DNA from: Nioella halotolerans
Lineage (GTDB): Bacteria; Pseudomonadota; Alphaproteobacteria; Rhodobacterales; Rhodobacteraceae
Reading direction: 5' to 3'
NCBI GenBank assembly: GCA_003428585.1
Contig: QVQC01000023.1
Location: 1-45,970, forward strand
DNA length: 45,970 bases
The notes under the pieces were generated by a model. It was given only the letters and a program-made list of their open reading frames with translations, ran no database searches and was not told where the DNA came from. Numbering within the stretch: position 1 is the stretch's first letter; the number at the start of each line of letters is the position of its first letter. Below, piece after piece: positions 25,846 through 33,227 of the stretch. A program made the position numbers and the translations under genes.

Positions 25846-26982
25846 ATGTCCATTTTCGATTTCCTGTCCGGCCAGTTCATCGACGTCATCGAATGGACCG
25901 ACGACACCCGCGACACCATGGTCTGGCGCTTCGAGCGCCACGGCAACGAGATCAAGTACGGCGCCAAGCTGACGGTGCGCGAGGGCCAGACCGCGGTCTT
26001 CGTGCATGAAGGGCAGATGGCCGATGTCTTCACCCCCGGTCTCTACATGCTCGAGACCAACAACATGCCGATCATGACCACGCTTCAGCACTGGTCGCAC
26101 GGCTTCAAGAGCCCGTTCAAATCGGAAATCTATTTCGTCAGCACCAACCGGTTCACCGATCTCAAATGGGGCACCAAGAACCCGATCATGCTGCGCGACC
26201 CCGATTTCGGGCCGACCCGGATCCGCGCTTATGGCACCTACACCGTCAAGGTCCGCAACGCCGGCGCCTTCATGACGGAGATCGTCGGCACCGACGGCGA
26301 ATTCACCACCGACGAGGTCACCTTCCAGATCCGCAACATCATCGTGCAGGAATTTTCCCGCGTGATCGGGTCTTGTGGCATCCCGGTGCTGGACATGGCT
26401 GGCAATACCCATGACCTCGGCAAGATGATGGCCGATGCGATCTCCGGCACCATCGCGCAATACGGGCTGGAGTTGCCGGAACTTTACATCGAGAACATCA
26501 GCCTGCCCCCGGCGGTGGAGGAGGCCCTGGACAAGCGCACCTCGATGGGCGTGATCGGCGATCTGCACAAGTACACCCAGTTTCAGGCCGCCGAATCGAT
26601 GCGTGCCGCCGCCGACAACCCCGGCGGGGGCGAGGCCGCCGCCGGCATGGGCCTCGGCATGGGCATGGCGATGGCCAACCAGATGGCGGGTGCGATGAAT
26701 TCCGGCGTGCAGGGCGGGCCGCAACAGCAGCCACAACAGCCGCAGGCCGCCGCCCCGCCGCCGCCGCCGCCGGTCGAACATGTCTGGCACATCGCCGAGA
26801 ACGGCCAGACCAAGGGGCCCTTCTCGCGCGCGACGATGGGCCAGATGGCCACGCGGGGCGAGTTGACCCGCGAAACCTATGTCTGGACACAGGGTCAGGA
26901 CGGCTGGAAGAGGGCCGAGGACGTTGCGGAACTGGCGCAACTCTTCACGGTGATGCCACCGCCGCCACCGCCCGGCGCCTGA
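25846..26982 (+). CDS. SPFH-domain protein with C-terminal GYF-like domain
   Basis: A 378-residue protein of the YdjI-like branch of the SPFH (stomatin/prohibitin/flotillin) superfamily. Residues 1-245 include MSIFDFLSGQFIDVIEWTDD, KLTVREGQTAVFVHEGQMAD, VFTPGLYML, the segment RIRAYGTYTVKVRNAGAF and MMADAISGTIAQYG. A Gly/Met- and Pro/Gln-rich linker follows (about 265-312), then a GYF_2-type domain (about 313-367, VWHIAENGQTKGPFS to GWKRAEDVAE), a likely Pro-peptide or membrane-associated binding module. A perfect ribosome site (TAAGGAGT) precedes the ATG. In Bacillus the related YdjI works with a zinc-ribbon protein and PspA at the membrane; the zinc-ribbon gene is next here but no pspA is present. 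Confidence 0.9.
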   Translation: MSIFDFLSGQFIDVIEWTDDTRDTMVWRFERHGNEIKYGAKLTVREGQTAVFVHEGQMADVFTPGLYMLETNNMPIMTTLQHWSHGFKSPFKSEIYFVSTNRFTDLKWGTKNPIMLRDPDFGPTRIRAYGTYTVKVRNAGAFMTEIVGTDGEFTTDEVTFQIRNIIVQEFSRVIGSCGIPVLDMAGNTHDLGKMMADAISGTIAQYGLELPELYIENISLPPAVEEALDKRTSMGVIGDLHKYTQFQAAESMRAAADNPGGGEAAAGMGLGMGMAMANQMAGAMNSGVQGGPQQQPQQPQAAAPPPPPPVEHVWHIAENGQTKGPFSRATMGQMATRGELTRETYVWTQGQDGWKRAEDVAELAQLFTVMPPPPPPGA

Positions 26983-26991
26983 CCGCAGCCT

Positions 26992-27027
26992 CCCCCGCGC
27001 CGCAAGCAGGCGGTCGCGGGGGTTTTT
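26992..27027 (+). terminator. Rho-independent terminator after the SPFH gene
   Basis: CCCCCGCG (26992-26999) and CGCGGGGG (27015-27022) form an 8-bp stem followed by TTTTT (27023-27027), 10 bp past the SPFH stop. Confidence 0.92.
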
Positions 27028-27089
27028 CTTGAAAAATTGTTTGCCGCATTGGACGATGCGACATCACCGAAAAACGATTTCAGACCCAC

Positions 27090-28253
27090 ATGAGCGATTT
27101 GCCTCCCCCCCCGCCCGGCACCGCGCCGGCCCCGAACCGATCCGACGCGGACGCGGACGCCGACGTCTATGATGGCGCCGAGGAACACCGCTTCCCCTGC
27201 GACCAGTGCGGATCCGACTTCCGCTACGATCCGGCGGCGGGCAAGCTGGTCTGCGACCATTGCGGCAACGCGCGTGATTACGACGGCACCGACCTGCCCG
27301 AGATCCGCGAGATGGACTACGAGGCCGCCTTGCGCGCCGGGCTCGATGCCGCCGAGTACGAGGAAACCCGTGTCACCGCCTGCCCCGGTTGCGGCGCGCA
27401 GGTGGAATTCAGTTCCGACATCCACGCCACCGAATGCCCGTTCTGCGCCACGCCCGTGGTCACCGATACCGGCACCCACCGCCATATCAAACCCAAGGGC
27501 GTGCTGCCCTTCCAGATCGACGAACGGGCCGCGCAAAAGGCCATGACCGACTGGCTGGGGCGGCTCTGGTTCGCGCCGAACGGGTTGCAGGAATACGCCC
27601 GCAAGGGCCGCAAGCTCGACGGCATCTACGTGCCCTACTGGACCTATGACGCCCAGACGCGCAGTACCTATCGCGGCCAACGCGGCACCGTCTACTACGT
27701 CAACCGCACCGTGACGCGCAACGGCAAGACCGAAACCGTGCGCGAACAGAAGATCCGCTGGACCAATGTCTCGGGCCGGGTCAGCCGCTTCTTCGACGAT
27801 GTTCTGGTGCTCGCCTCGCGCTCGCTGCCCAAGAAATACACCGACCGGCTGGCACCTTGGAACCTGACCATGCTGGACCCCTACGCGCCCGAATTTCTCG
27901 CCGGCTTCCGGGCCGAAGGCTACGGTATCGACGTCGAGGAAGGCTTCGACGAGGCGCGCGGGATCATGGATGACCAGATCCGCCGCGACATCCGCGCCGA
28001 TATCGGCGGCGACCGCCAGCGTATCTCGCATGTCAGCACCGATGTCTCTGACATCACCTTCAAGCACATCCTGCTGCCGGTCTGGATGGCGGCCTACAAG
28101 TACAAGGGCAAAAGCTATCGCTTCGTGGTCAACGGACAAACCGGCCGGGTGCAGGGCGAACGCCCATGGTCGGCGATCAAGATCGCCATCGCCGTGGTCC
28201 TTGCGCTCGCCCTCGCCGGGGCCGGGGCCTATCTCTACACGTTCTACCAGTAG
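27090..28253 (+). CDS. TFIIB-type zinc-ribbon membrane protein (YdjG-like)
   Basis: A 387-residue protein. After a proline-rich start, residues about 35-70 form a zinc ribbon (CDQCG then CDHCG), and about 96-117 a second one (CPGCGAQVEFSSDIHATECP then FC). A long central domain follows (KPKGVLPFQIDERAAQKAMT, YVPYWTYDAQTRSTYRGQRG), and a single C-terminal membrane helix (IAIAVVLALALAGAGAYLYT) leaves only a few residues outside. Similar proteins partner SPFH/YdjI-type proteins in Bacillus. It is separated from the SPFH gene by a terminator, so it probably has its own promoter in the 107-bp gap. It ends 22 bp from the convergent hsp20. Confidence 0.88.
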   Translation: MSDLPPPPPGTAPAPNRSDADADADVYDGAEEHRFPCDQCGSDFRYDPAAGKLVCDHCGNARDYDGTDLPEIREMDYEAALRAGLDAAEYEETRVTACPGCGAQVEFSSDIHATECPFCATPVVTDTGTHRHIKPKGVLPFQIDERAAQKAMTDWLGRLWFAPNGLQEYARKGRKLDGIYVPYWTYDAQTRSTYRGQRGTVYYVNRTVTRNGKTETVREQKIRWTNVSGRVSRFFDDVLVLASRSLPKKYTDRLAPWNLTMLDPYAPEFLAGFRAEGYGIDVEEGFDEARGIMDDQIRRDIRADIGGDRQRISHVSTDVSDITFKHILLPVWMAAYKYKGKSYRFVVNGQTGRVQGERPWSAIKIAIAVVLALALAGAGAYLYTFYQ

Positions 28254-28275
28254 GGATCGGGGCGCCCGCTCGACC

Positions 28276-28692
28276 TCAGCCCTTCTTGACCTCGATCCGC
28301 GTCGCCTCGGGGGTCGTCGGGGCTTTCTTGGCAACGGTGATGGTCAGCACCCCGTCCGCGAGATCCGCGCCCACTTGCCCGGCATCGGCATCCGGCGGCA
28401 GGCGGAAACTGCGCGCGAAGGCACCGTATTGCCGCTCGCTGAAATACCATGTCTCGCCGGTTTCCTCGCGGGTCGATTTCTTCTCGCCCTTGACGGTCAG
28501 CACGCCGTCATGAACGCTCACCTCGATATCCTTGTCCTCGACACCGGGCAGTTCGAGAACCACGCGGTAGCTACCCGCGTCCACCGACGCCTCCGAGGCC
28601 GGGGCGAACCACTCCGCCACCTGCCGCCCCATGTTGCGGAACGGCTCGAACACCGAGGGCCAGCCGCCGGATGTATGCGATTTTTCAACCAT
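28276..28692 (-). CDS. Small heat shock protein, Hsp20/alpha-crystallin family
   Basis: ATP-independent holdase chaperone. The 138-residue product has the alpha-crystallin core from about residue 35: YRVVLELPGVEDKDIEVSVH, DGVLTVKGEKK, the segment SFRLPPDADAGQVGADLADG and VLTITVAKK. The N-terminus is short and aromatic. A strong ribosome site (AAGGAGGT) precedes the ATG. An FNR-type palindrome is centred about 64 bp upstream, suggesting low-oxygen induction rather than heat control. It differs in sequence class from the other Hsp20 in this window (39158-39625). Confidence 0.93.
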   Translation of the reverse strand: MVEKSHTSGGWPSVFEPFRNMGRQVAEWFAPASEASVDAGSYRVVLELPGVEDKDIEVSVHDGVLTVKGEKKSTREETGETWYFSERQYGAFARSFRLPPDADAGQVGADLADGVLTITVAKKAPTTPEATRIEVKKG

Positions 28693-28748
28693 GATGGACC
28701 TCCTTCATTTGCCTGACGGAAGCCTCCATTCAACGGCGCGGATTCGCC

Positions 28749-28762
28749 TTGATTTGCGTCAA
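28749..28762. promoter_or_regulatory. FNR/FnrL-type binding site
   Basis: TTGATTTGCGTCAA is a full match to the FNR palindrome TTGAY-N4-RTCAA. Its centre is 63-64 bp from the hsp20 ATG (minus) and about 48 bp from the dtd ATG (plus). If it acts as a class II activator site at -41.5, hsp20 transcription would start about 22 nt before its ATG, whereas the dtd start would be only about 7 nt before its ATG; hsp20 is the better target. Confidence 0.7.
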
Positions 28763-28803
28763 GATCCGCGCCAGCCAGGGCCGGACAACCAAGGAGAGAG
28801 ACA

Positions 28804-29250
28804 ATGCGCGCCCTGATCCAACGCGTCACCGACGCCACCGTCCGCGTGGGCGGCGACACGATCGGCCAGACCGGCCCCGGCCTCCTGATCCTTGTCTGCG
28901 CCATGCACGGCGATACCGAGGTCGAGGCCGAAACCCTCGCCGCCAAGATCGCCAGGCTGCGCATCTTTCCCGACGATTCCGGCAAGATGAACCGCGCGCT
29001 CCGCGACACTGGCGGCGGCGCCCTCGTGGTCAGCCAGTTCACGCTGGCCGCCGATACAAGCCGCGGCAACCGCCCCGGCTTTTCCGCCGCCGCGCCGCCG
29101 TCCGAGGGCGAGCGCCTCTACCGGCATTTCGCCCACCATCTCGCCAGCCTCGGGATCGCCACCGAAACCGGCCGCTTCGGCGCCGACATGAAGGTGAGCC
29201 TGACCAATGACGGCCCGGTCACGATCTGGCTCGACACCGCGGACAGGTAG
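28804..29250 (+). CDS. dtd: D-aminoacyl-tRNA deacylase
   Basis: Removes D-amino acids (and glycine from tRNA-Ala) from mischarged tRNAs. The 148-residue product has the two invariant motifs of the family, SQFTLAAD near residue 78 and TNDGPVT near residue 137, and the N-terminal [15 protein letters not shown]. Length is normal. AAGGAGAG lies about 8 nt before the ATG. It is divergent from hsp20 and is followed after 10 bp by a roseobacter-type intergenic element. Confidence 0.96.
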   Translation: MRALIQRVTDATVRVGGDTIGQTGPGLLILVCAMHGDTEVEAETLAAKIARLRIFPDDSGKMNRALRDTGGGALVVSQFTLAADTSRGNRPGFSAAAPPSEGERLYRHFAHHLASLGIATETGRFGADMKVSLTNDGPVTIWLDTADR

Positions 29251-29260
29251 CGCCCCTGCG

Positions 29261-29280
29261 CTTCTTCTTGGTCCAAATAC
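29261..29280. repeat. Roseobacter-type intergenic element core, copy 2
   Basis: CTTCTTCTTGGTCCAAATAC lies 10 bp past the dtd stop, between convergent dtd and the citryl-CoA-lyase-like gene. It is the reverse complement of the copy at 7291-7310 with one mismatch. No long GC hairpin accompanies this copy. Confidence 0.75.
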
Positions 29281-29333
29281 TCACGGCCGAACACCGCAAC
29301 CAGCCCCCCATGCGGCACGGTCCCGCCCCGCCC

Positions 29334-30104
29334 TCACCCGCCGGTATAGGTCCAACGGTAATGCGGCGGGGTCGGCCCCTTGTTGCGCCCGCCCTGCTCG
29401 GTCTGTTCCCATGCATGGGCCAATATTCCCACCGACCGCGACAGCAGGAACAGCCCGCGCGCCAAGGGCGGCGGGAAGCCCAGTTCGGCGTAGATCACCG
29501 CCGTCGCCCCGTCGATATTCATTGGCAGTGCGCGGCCCCGACTTTCGCCCAGATGCGCCTCCAGTGCCTGCCCGATCGCGGCAAAGCGCCCGTCGCACAC
29601 GCCCTGCGCCGCGGCCTTGTCCACCTCGGCCATCAGCCCCGGCGCGCGGGGATCGACCGGATCGTGGAACCGGTGGCCGAAGCCCGGCACGTACTTGCCC
29701 CGCTCGGCGCGCCACGCGGCCACGACCGAGGGCAGCGCCTCCAGCCCGGCGGCATCGATGCGCATGTACAGTTCCACCGCCTGCTCGCCTGCGCCGCCAT
29801 GCACGTCGTCCAGCATGTTGACCGCCGAGGCGAGCGCGCCGTTCAGCGGCAGGCCGCAGGTCACCGCCATCCGCGCGGTGGCAATAGAGGGTGCCTGCGG
29901 CCCGTGATCCACCGCCGCGACCAGCGCCGCCTCCAACAGCCGCGCCTGCCCCTCGCTTGGCAGGTCGCCGCGCAGCATCAGCCAGATCATCTGCGGGAAG
30001 CTCACCTGCCCGATCAGGTCTTGGATCTCGTGGCCGCGCAGCGCGATGCGCCCCGGTTCCATGTCGATGATCGCGGTGCGCCACCAATCCGATACGTCGC
30101 TCAT
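29334..30104 (-). CDS. Citryl-CoA lyase-like short citrate synthase homologue
   Basis: A 256-residue protein with the small-and-active-site half of citrate synthase. It keeps the three catalytic positions: His in NMLDDVHGGAGEQAVE, His in PGFGHRFHDPVDPRAPG, and Asp in MNIDGATAVIYAELGFP. Citrate synthase is about 430 residues; such short homologues act as, or are annotated as, citryl-CoA lyase, cleaving a CoA thioester to acetyl-CoA plus a keto acid. The start overlaps the stop of an upstream CaiB-type CoA transferase (ATGA). That pairing suggests the transferase activates a tricarboxylate or related acid and this enzyme cleaves it. The natural substrate is not deducible. Confidence 0.82.
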   Translation of the reverse strand: MSDVSDWWRTAIIDMEPGRIALRGHEIQDLIGQVSFPQMIWLMLRGDLPSEGQARLLEAALVAAVDHGPQAPSIATARMAVTCGLPLNGALASAVNMLDDVHGGAGEQAVELYMRIDAAGLEALPSVVAAWRAERGKYVPGFGHRFHDPVDPRAPGLMAEVDKAAAQGVCDGRFAAIGQALEAHLGESRGRALPMNIDGATAVIYAELGFPPPLARGLFLLSRSVGILAHAWEQTEQGGRNKGPTPPHYRWTYTGG

Positions 30105-31300
30105 ATCACGCCCTCCTCTGCCAACCGCGCAAGCTCGCCGGCGTCGATCCCGATCTCGCCGTAAATCTCGCCCGCATCGGCGCCTAGCGCCGGCGGACCG
30201 TTCTCCACCGTCGGCGCCGCCCCGTCCATCTTCACACCGGGGCGCAGAACGCGCACCGGGCGGTCAACCCCCGGCACCGCTTCGAAACTCGCCAGAAGCC
30301 CGCGATCCGCCACCTGCGGATGCGCCAGCGCCTCGGGGACGCTCATCACCGCGCCGGCGGGCACACCCAGCGCATTCAACTCCCGCGCCCAGTCGCGCGG
30401 CGCTTTCGCCTCCAACCGCGCCTCGATCAGCGCGCGCAGGGCGTGGCGGTTGCGCTTGCGGTCCTCGCGCGTGGCGAAATCGGGATCGTCCAGCAGCGCC
30501 TCCAGCCCCAGATGGCGGGCAAGGATCTGCCATTGCTCGTCCTTGTTGGCGGCGATGTTGACCAGCCCGCCCTTGCAGCGGAACGCCCCCGAGGGGGCCG
30601 AGGTGGTGTTCTCGTTGCCATGCGCGCCGGGCTCCACCCCCGCGATCAGGTAGTTGGACACCGCCCAGCCCATGGTGGCCAGCACCGCCTCCAGCATCGA
30701 CACGTCAATGACGCAGCCGCGCTGTGGCGCGTTCAGGGCCGAGGCGATGGCCATCGCCGCGGTCAGCCCGCCGATCGTGTCGGCCACGGGATAGCCCACG
30801 CGCAGCGGCGCGCTGTCCGCGTCGCCGGTGATCGACATGACGCCGGCCACCCCCTGCACGATCTGGTCATAGGCCGGCCGGTCGCGCCACGGCCCGTCCT
30901 GCCCGAAGCCCGAAATCGCACAGTAGATCAGCGCAGGGTTCTCGGCGCGCAGCACCTCGGGCCCGACGCCCAGCCGGTCCATCACGCCGGGGCGGAAGTT
31001 TTCCACCACCACATCCGCCGAGCGCACCAGCGCCTTCAGGATCTCCTTGCCCCGGGCATGTTTCAGGTTGAGCGTCACCGATTTCTTGCCAGCGTTCTGC
31101 GCCAGGAAGGACACGCCCATGCCGGTCGCGTTCAGCCCCGGATCGGCGCCCAGTTGCCGGGCGAGGTCGCCGCGCCCCGGCGCCTCCACCTTGATCACCT
31201 CGGCCCCCATATGGGCCAGTTGGTGACAGGCGAAGGGGCCGGCCAGCACGTTGGTCAGGTCAAGGACGCGGATGCCGTCAAGCGGCTTGGGGGATGTCAT
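30101..31300 (-). CDS. Family III CoA transferase (CaiB/BaiF)
   Basis: A 399-residue class III acyl-CoA transferase that moves CoA between carboxylic acids through an aspartyl intermediate. It has LDGIRVLDLTNVLAGPF, GAEVIKVEAPGRGD, KSVTLNLKHARGKEI, VVENFRPGVMDRLG, CAISGFGQDGPWRDRPAYD (the catalytic Asp ending this stretch), and DRGLL near the C-terminus. The start at 31300 overlaps the stop of the upstream AbrB-like gene (ATGA), and its own stop overlaps the citryl-CoA-lyase-like start, so the three are a tight operon. The long in-frame extension upstream is a GC artefact antisense-free but unsupported by any family similarity. Confidence 0.93.
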   Translation of the reverse strand: MTSPKPLDGIRVLDLTNVLAGPFACHQLAHMGAEVIKVEAPGRGDLARQLGADPGLNATGMGVSFLAQNAGKKSVTLNLKHARGKEILKALVRSADVVVENFRPGVMDRLGVGPEVLRAENPALIYCAISGFGQDGPWRDRPAYDQIVQGVAGVMSITGDADSAPLRVGYPVADTIGGLTAAMAIASALNAPQRGCVIDVSMLEAVLATMGWAVSNYLIAGVEPGAHGNENTTSAPSGAFRCKGGLVNIAANKDEQWQILARHLGLEALLDDPDFATREDRKRNRHALRALIEARLEAKAPRDWARELNALGVPAGAVMSVPEALAHPQVADRGLLASFEAVPGVDRPVRVLRPGVKMDGAAPTVENGPPALGADAGEIYGEIGIDAGELARLAEEGVI

Positions 31301-32340
31301 GTCTGCGGCTCCGTTCGGGGCAGGAAGGCGGGGACGAGGAAGGTCAAAAGGATGATGCGGAACGCGTGGTGGAAGGCGACGAAGGCCGGATCGGCCTCCA
31401 GCATCACCGAGATCGCGGCCATGGTTTCCAGCCCGCCGGGGGCATAGGCGATCAGTAGTGTCACCATCGGCACGCCAAGCGCCCAGTGCATCGCCAGCGC
31501 CGCAGCCACCGTGGCCGCCAGCGCCAGCGCCGTCAGCAGCGCCGCCGCGCCCATCGCACGGGCGATCTGCGCCGCCGTGATGCCGGAAAACCGCGTGCCG
31601 ATCAGCGTGCCCATGATAGCAAAGCTCGGCAATGCCAGCCAGGCCGGTACCGCGCCCGGCGTCAGCCCGGTGCCATGGCCCAGCGACGAGGCCAGCATCG
31701 CCCCCAGCAGGAACGCCGCCGGCACCCGTAGCCGCTTGAAAAGCCAGCCAAGGGCAACGGCAGGCAGCATCAACGCCGCCAGGTGCAGCAGGTGCAGCGT
31801 CGCGCCGGTGGGGGCCGACATGCTCAGATCCGCCCCCGACAGCAGCGCCACCACCAGCGGCACCGCCAGCGTCAGGATCAGCACCCGCAGCGACTGCACC
31901 ACGGCGACCATGGGAATGTCCGCACGCAGGTCCGTCGACAGCGACAGGATATAGCTCAGGTGGCCGGGCGTGGCCGAGAGAAGCGCCGAAACCTTGTCGA
32001 AGCCCAGCCATCGGCGCAACATCCCTGCCCCGCCAAGGAAGATCGCCACCAGCGCCACGCTCAGCGCGACAAGGCTCAGCGGCCAAGTGGCGGCGGCGGC
32101 GAGGATCTCGGGGTTGATGCCGGCGCCCATCGACAGGCCGATGACGAGGAAACAGATGTCGCGCAGAACCAGCGGCACGCTGGTGCGCAGCCCCAGCACG
32201 GAGGCCAGGGAGACCATCGCCGCCGGCCCTGTCAGGTAGGGCGCGGGCACGCCAAACGCATGCGCGATCCCGGCCCCGGCGGCACCAAGCACCAATGTCG
32301 TCCCGCCCCGGACCACGCCTGTCTTGAACCCGTTTCGCAT
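31297..32340 (-). CDS. AbrB-family membrane protein
   Basis: A 347-residue polytopic inner-membrane protein of the AbrB family (PF05145), sometimes mislabelled transcriptional regulator or ammonia monooxygenase. It has about ten hydrophobic helices. Conserved pieces include HAFGVPAPYLTGPAAMVSL, SMGAGINPEIL, LSATPGHLSYILSL, KRLRVPAAFLLGAMLASS and LIAYAPGGLETMAAISVML. Such proteins often accompany tricarboxylate-transporter and CoA-metabolism genes, which fits a transport role for the acid handled by the two downstream enzymes (inference). The ATG at 32340 is preferred; the reading frame extends upstream without membrane sequence. Confidence 0.87.
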   Translation of the reverse strand: MRNGFKTGVVRGGTTLVLGAAGAGIAHAFGVPAPYLTGPAAMVSLASVLGLRTSVPLVLRDICFLVIGLSMGAGINPEILAAAATWPLSLVALSVALVAIFLGGAGMLRRWLGFDKVSALLSATPGHLSYILSLSTDLRADIPMVAVVQSLRVLILTLAVPLVVALLSGADLSMSAPTGATLHLLHLAALMLPAVALGWLFKRLRVPAAFLLGAMLASSLGHGTGLTPGAVPAWLALPSFAIMGTLIGTRFSGITAAQIARAMGAAALLTALALAATVAAALAMHWALGVPMVTLLIAYAPGGLETMAAISVMLEADPAFVAFHHAFRIILLTFLVPAFLPRTEPQT

Positions 32341-32434
32341 GTGCCAGTCATACGCAAGCGCGCCACGGGCGGGAAGGGACCGCGCAACGCGTTGCGCTCT
32401 GCGCAACGCATCAAGGGCGGGCGCGCCCGTCCGG

Positions 32435-32472
32435 ACAAACAAGGCGCCCGGTCCCGCGAAGGGCCGGGCGCC
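32435..32472 (-). terminator. Terminator downstream of the 59-codon ORF
   Basis: A perfect stem GGCGCCCGG (32464-32472 read on minus) with CCGGGCGCC (32443-32451) and an inner CCC/GGG pairing, followed on the minus strand by TTGTTTGT. Its orientation fits a transcript arriving from the right, which points to the small ORF at 32513-32692. Confidence 0.7.
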
Positions 32473-32512
32473 TCGGCACCGGTATCATGACCGGAAGACA
32501 CGCGGCGCCGGC

Positions 32513-32692
32513 TCACAGCCGCGAGAACAGGACAAGGCCGGCCGTGAGGGAAAAAAGGATTTCGTCATCCCCGCGCACCCCCTGGCCATAACAGGCGGCA
32601 CGCGGTTGCCAGAAATACAAGGCAAAGGGGAAGGACGCGATCCCGGCACCGGGCGGGCTTCCCGCCTTGGGAGATGTGATACCGGTTGGCAT
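32513..32692 (-). CDS. Unrecognised 59-residue protein
   Basis: A short ORF: MPTGITSPKAGSPPGAGIAS, then FPFALYFWQPRAACYGQGVR, GDDEILFSLTAGLVLFSRL. The ATG at 32692 has AGAGGA about 12 nt upstream; a terminator-type hairpin with a T-rich flank starts 41 bp after the stop. The C-terminal 15 residues are hydrophobic enough for a membrane-associated helix, and the middle is aromatic-rich. Translation in this frame gives far more natural composition than the other frames, which are arginine/proline/serine shadows. No family recognised. Confidence 0.55.
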   Translation of the reverse strand: MPTGITSPKAGSPPGAGIASFPFALYFWQPRAACYGQGVRGDDEILFSLTAGLVLFSRL

Positions 32693-32922
32693 GGCACGGA
32701 CGTCCTCTCAACTGGCGCGAAAGTTGCGCGTAACAGTCATGGGTCGGCGCGGCCGCGGCGCCGGTTCAAAGGTTTCGTGTCTATTTTTCATGCCCTGTCA
32801 AAGCAGAAAAAACCGGCCAGCGCCGCTTGGGGCGTGGCCGGGAACAGGGGCCGGTCAAACGACCGGTGGGACAGGGAGACAGGTGGCGTGTTGCGCAGCG
32901 GCGACCACCGGCGCCAATCGGG

Positions 32923-33090
32923 TCAGCCGGCGATGGCACGGCGGAAATTGGTCAGGCGGGCGCGGCTGGGGGCCGCTGGCCGGGTGGCGACGGCCAAGAC
33001 ATCGCGGTTCACGGCCTCGATGCCGCTTCGGATGCGCGGCGTTTCGCCGGGGCGGGGCATGGCGCTGGGGGAAAAACGGGCACGGGTCAT
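32923..33090 (-). CDS. Possible 55-residue basic protein
   Basis: ATG at 33090 with GGAAGGA about 10 nt upstream; product begins MTRARFSPSAMPRPGETPRI and ends RPAAPSRARLTNFRRAIAG. It is basic (many Arg, one acidic pair) and not recognised. The ribosome site is the main support; composition is not distinctive. The remaining parts of 32693-33227 contain no other feature I can support. Confidence 0.35.
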   Translation of the reverse strand: MTRARFSPSAMPRPGETPRIRSGIEAVNRDVLAVATRPAAPSRARLTNFRRAIAG

Positions 33091-33227
33091 GGCGGCGATC
33101 CTTCCGGGTGATGTGGGCGCGCGCGGCGCGGTCACTCATGGGTCGCCGCGACATTCCGGATCGTTCAAAAGGAAGAAGACGGGGCCACCCACGCAGACCC
33201 CTGTTCGGCGTTGGCCCGGCGCCCGCG

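Noticed and set aside
28693..28748. RNA thermometer before the first Hsp20
   Set aside because: The ribosome site AAGGAGGT has no good complementary segment in the short leader; the FNR-type site explains control better.
31297..32340. Transcriptional regulator named AbrB
   Set aside because: The product is a polytopic membrane protein; no DNA-binding domain is visible. Only the family name is shared.
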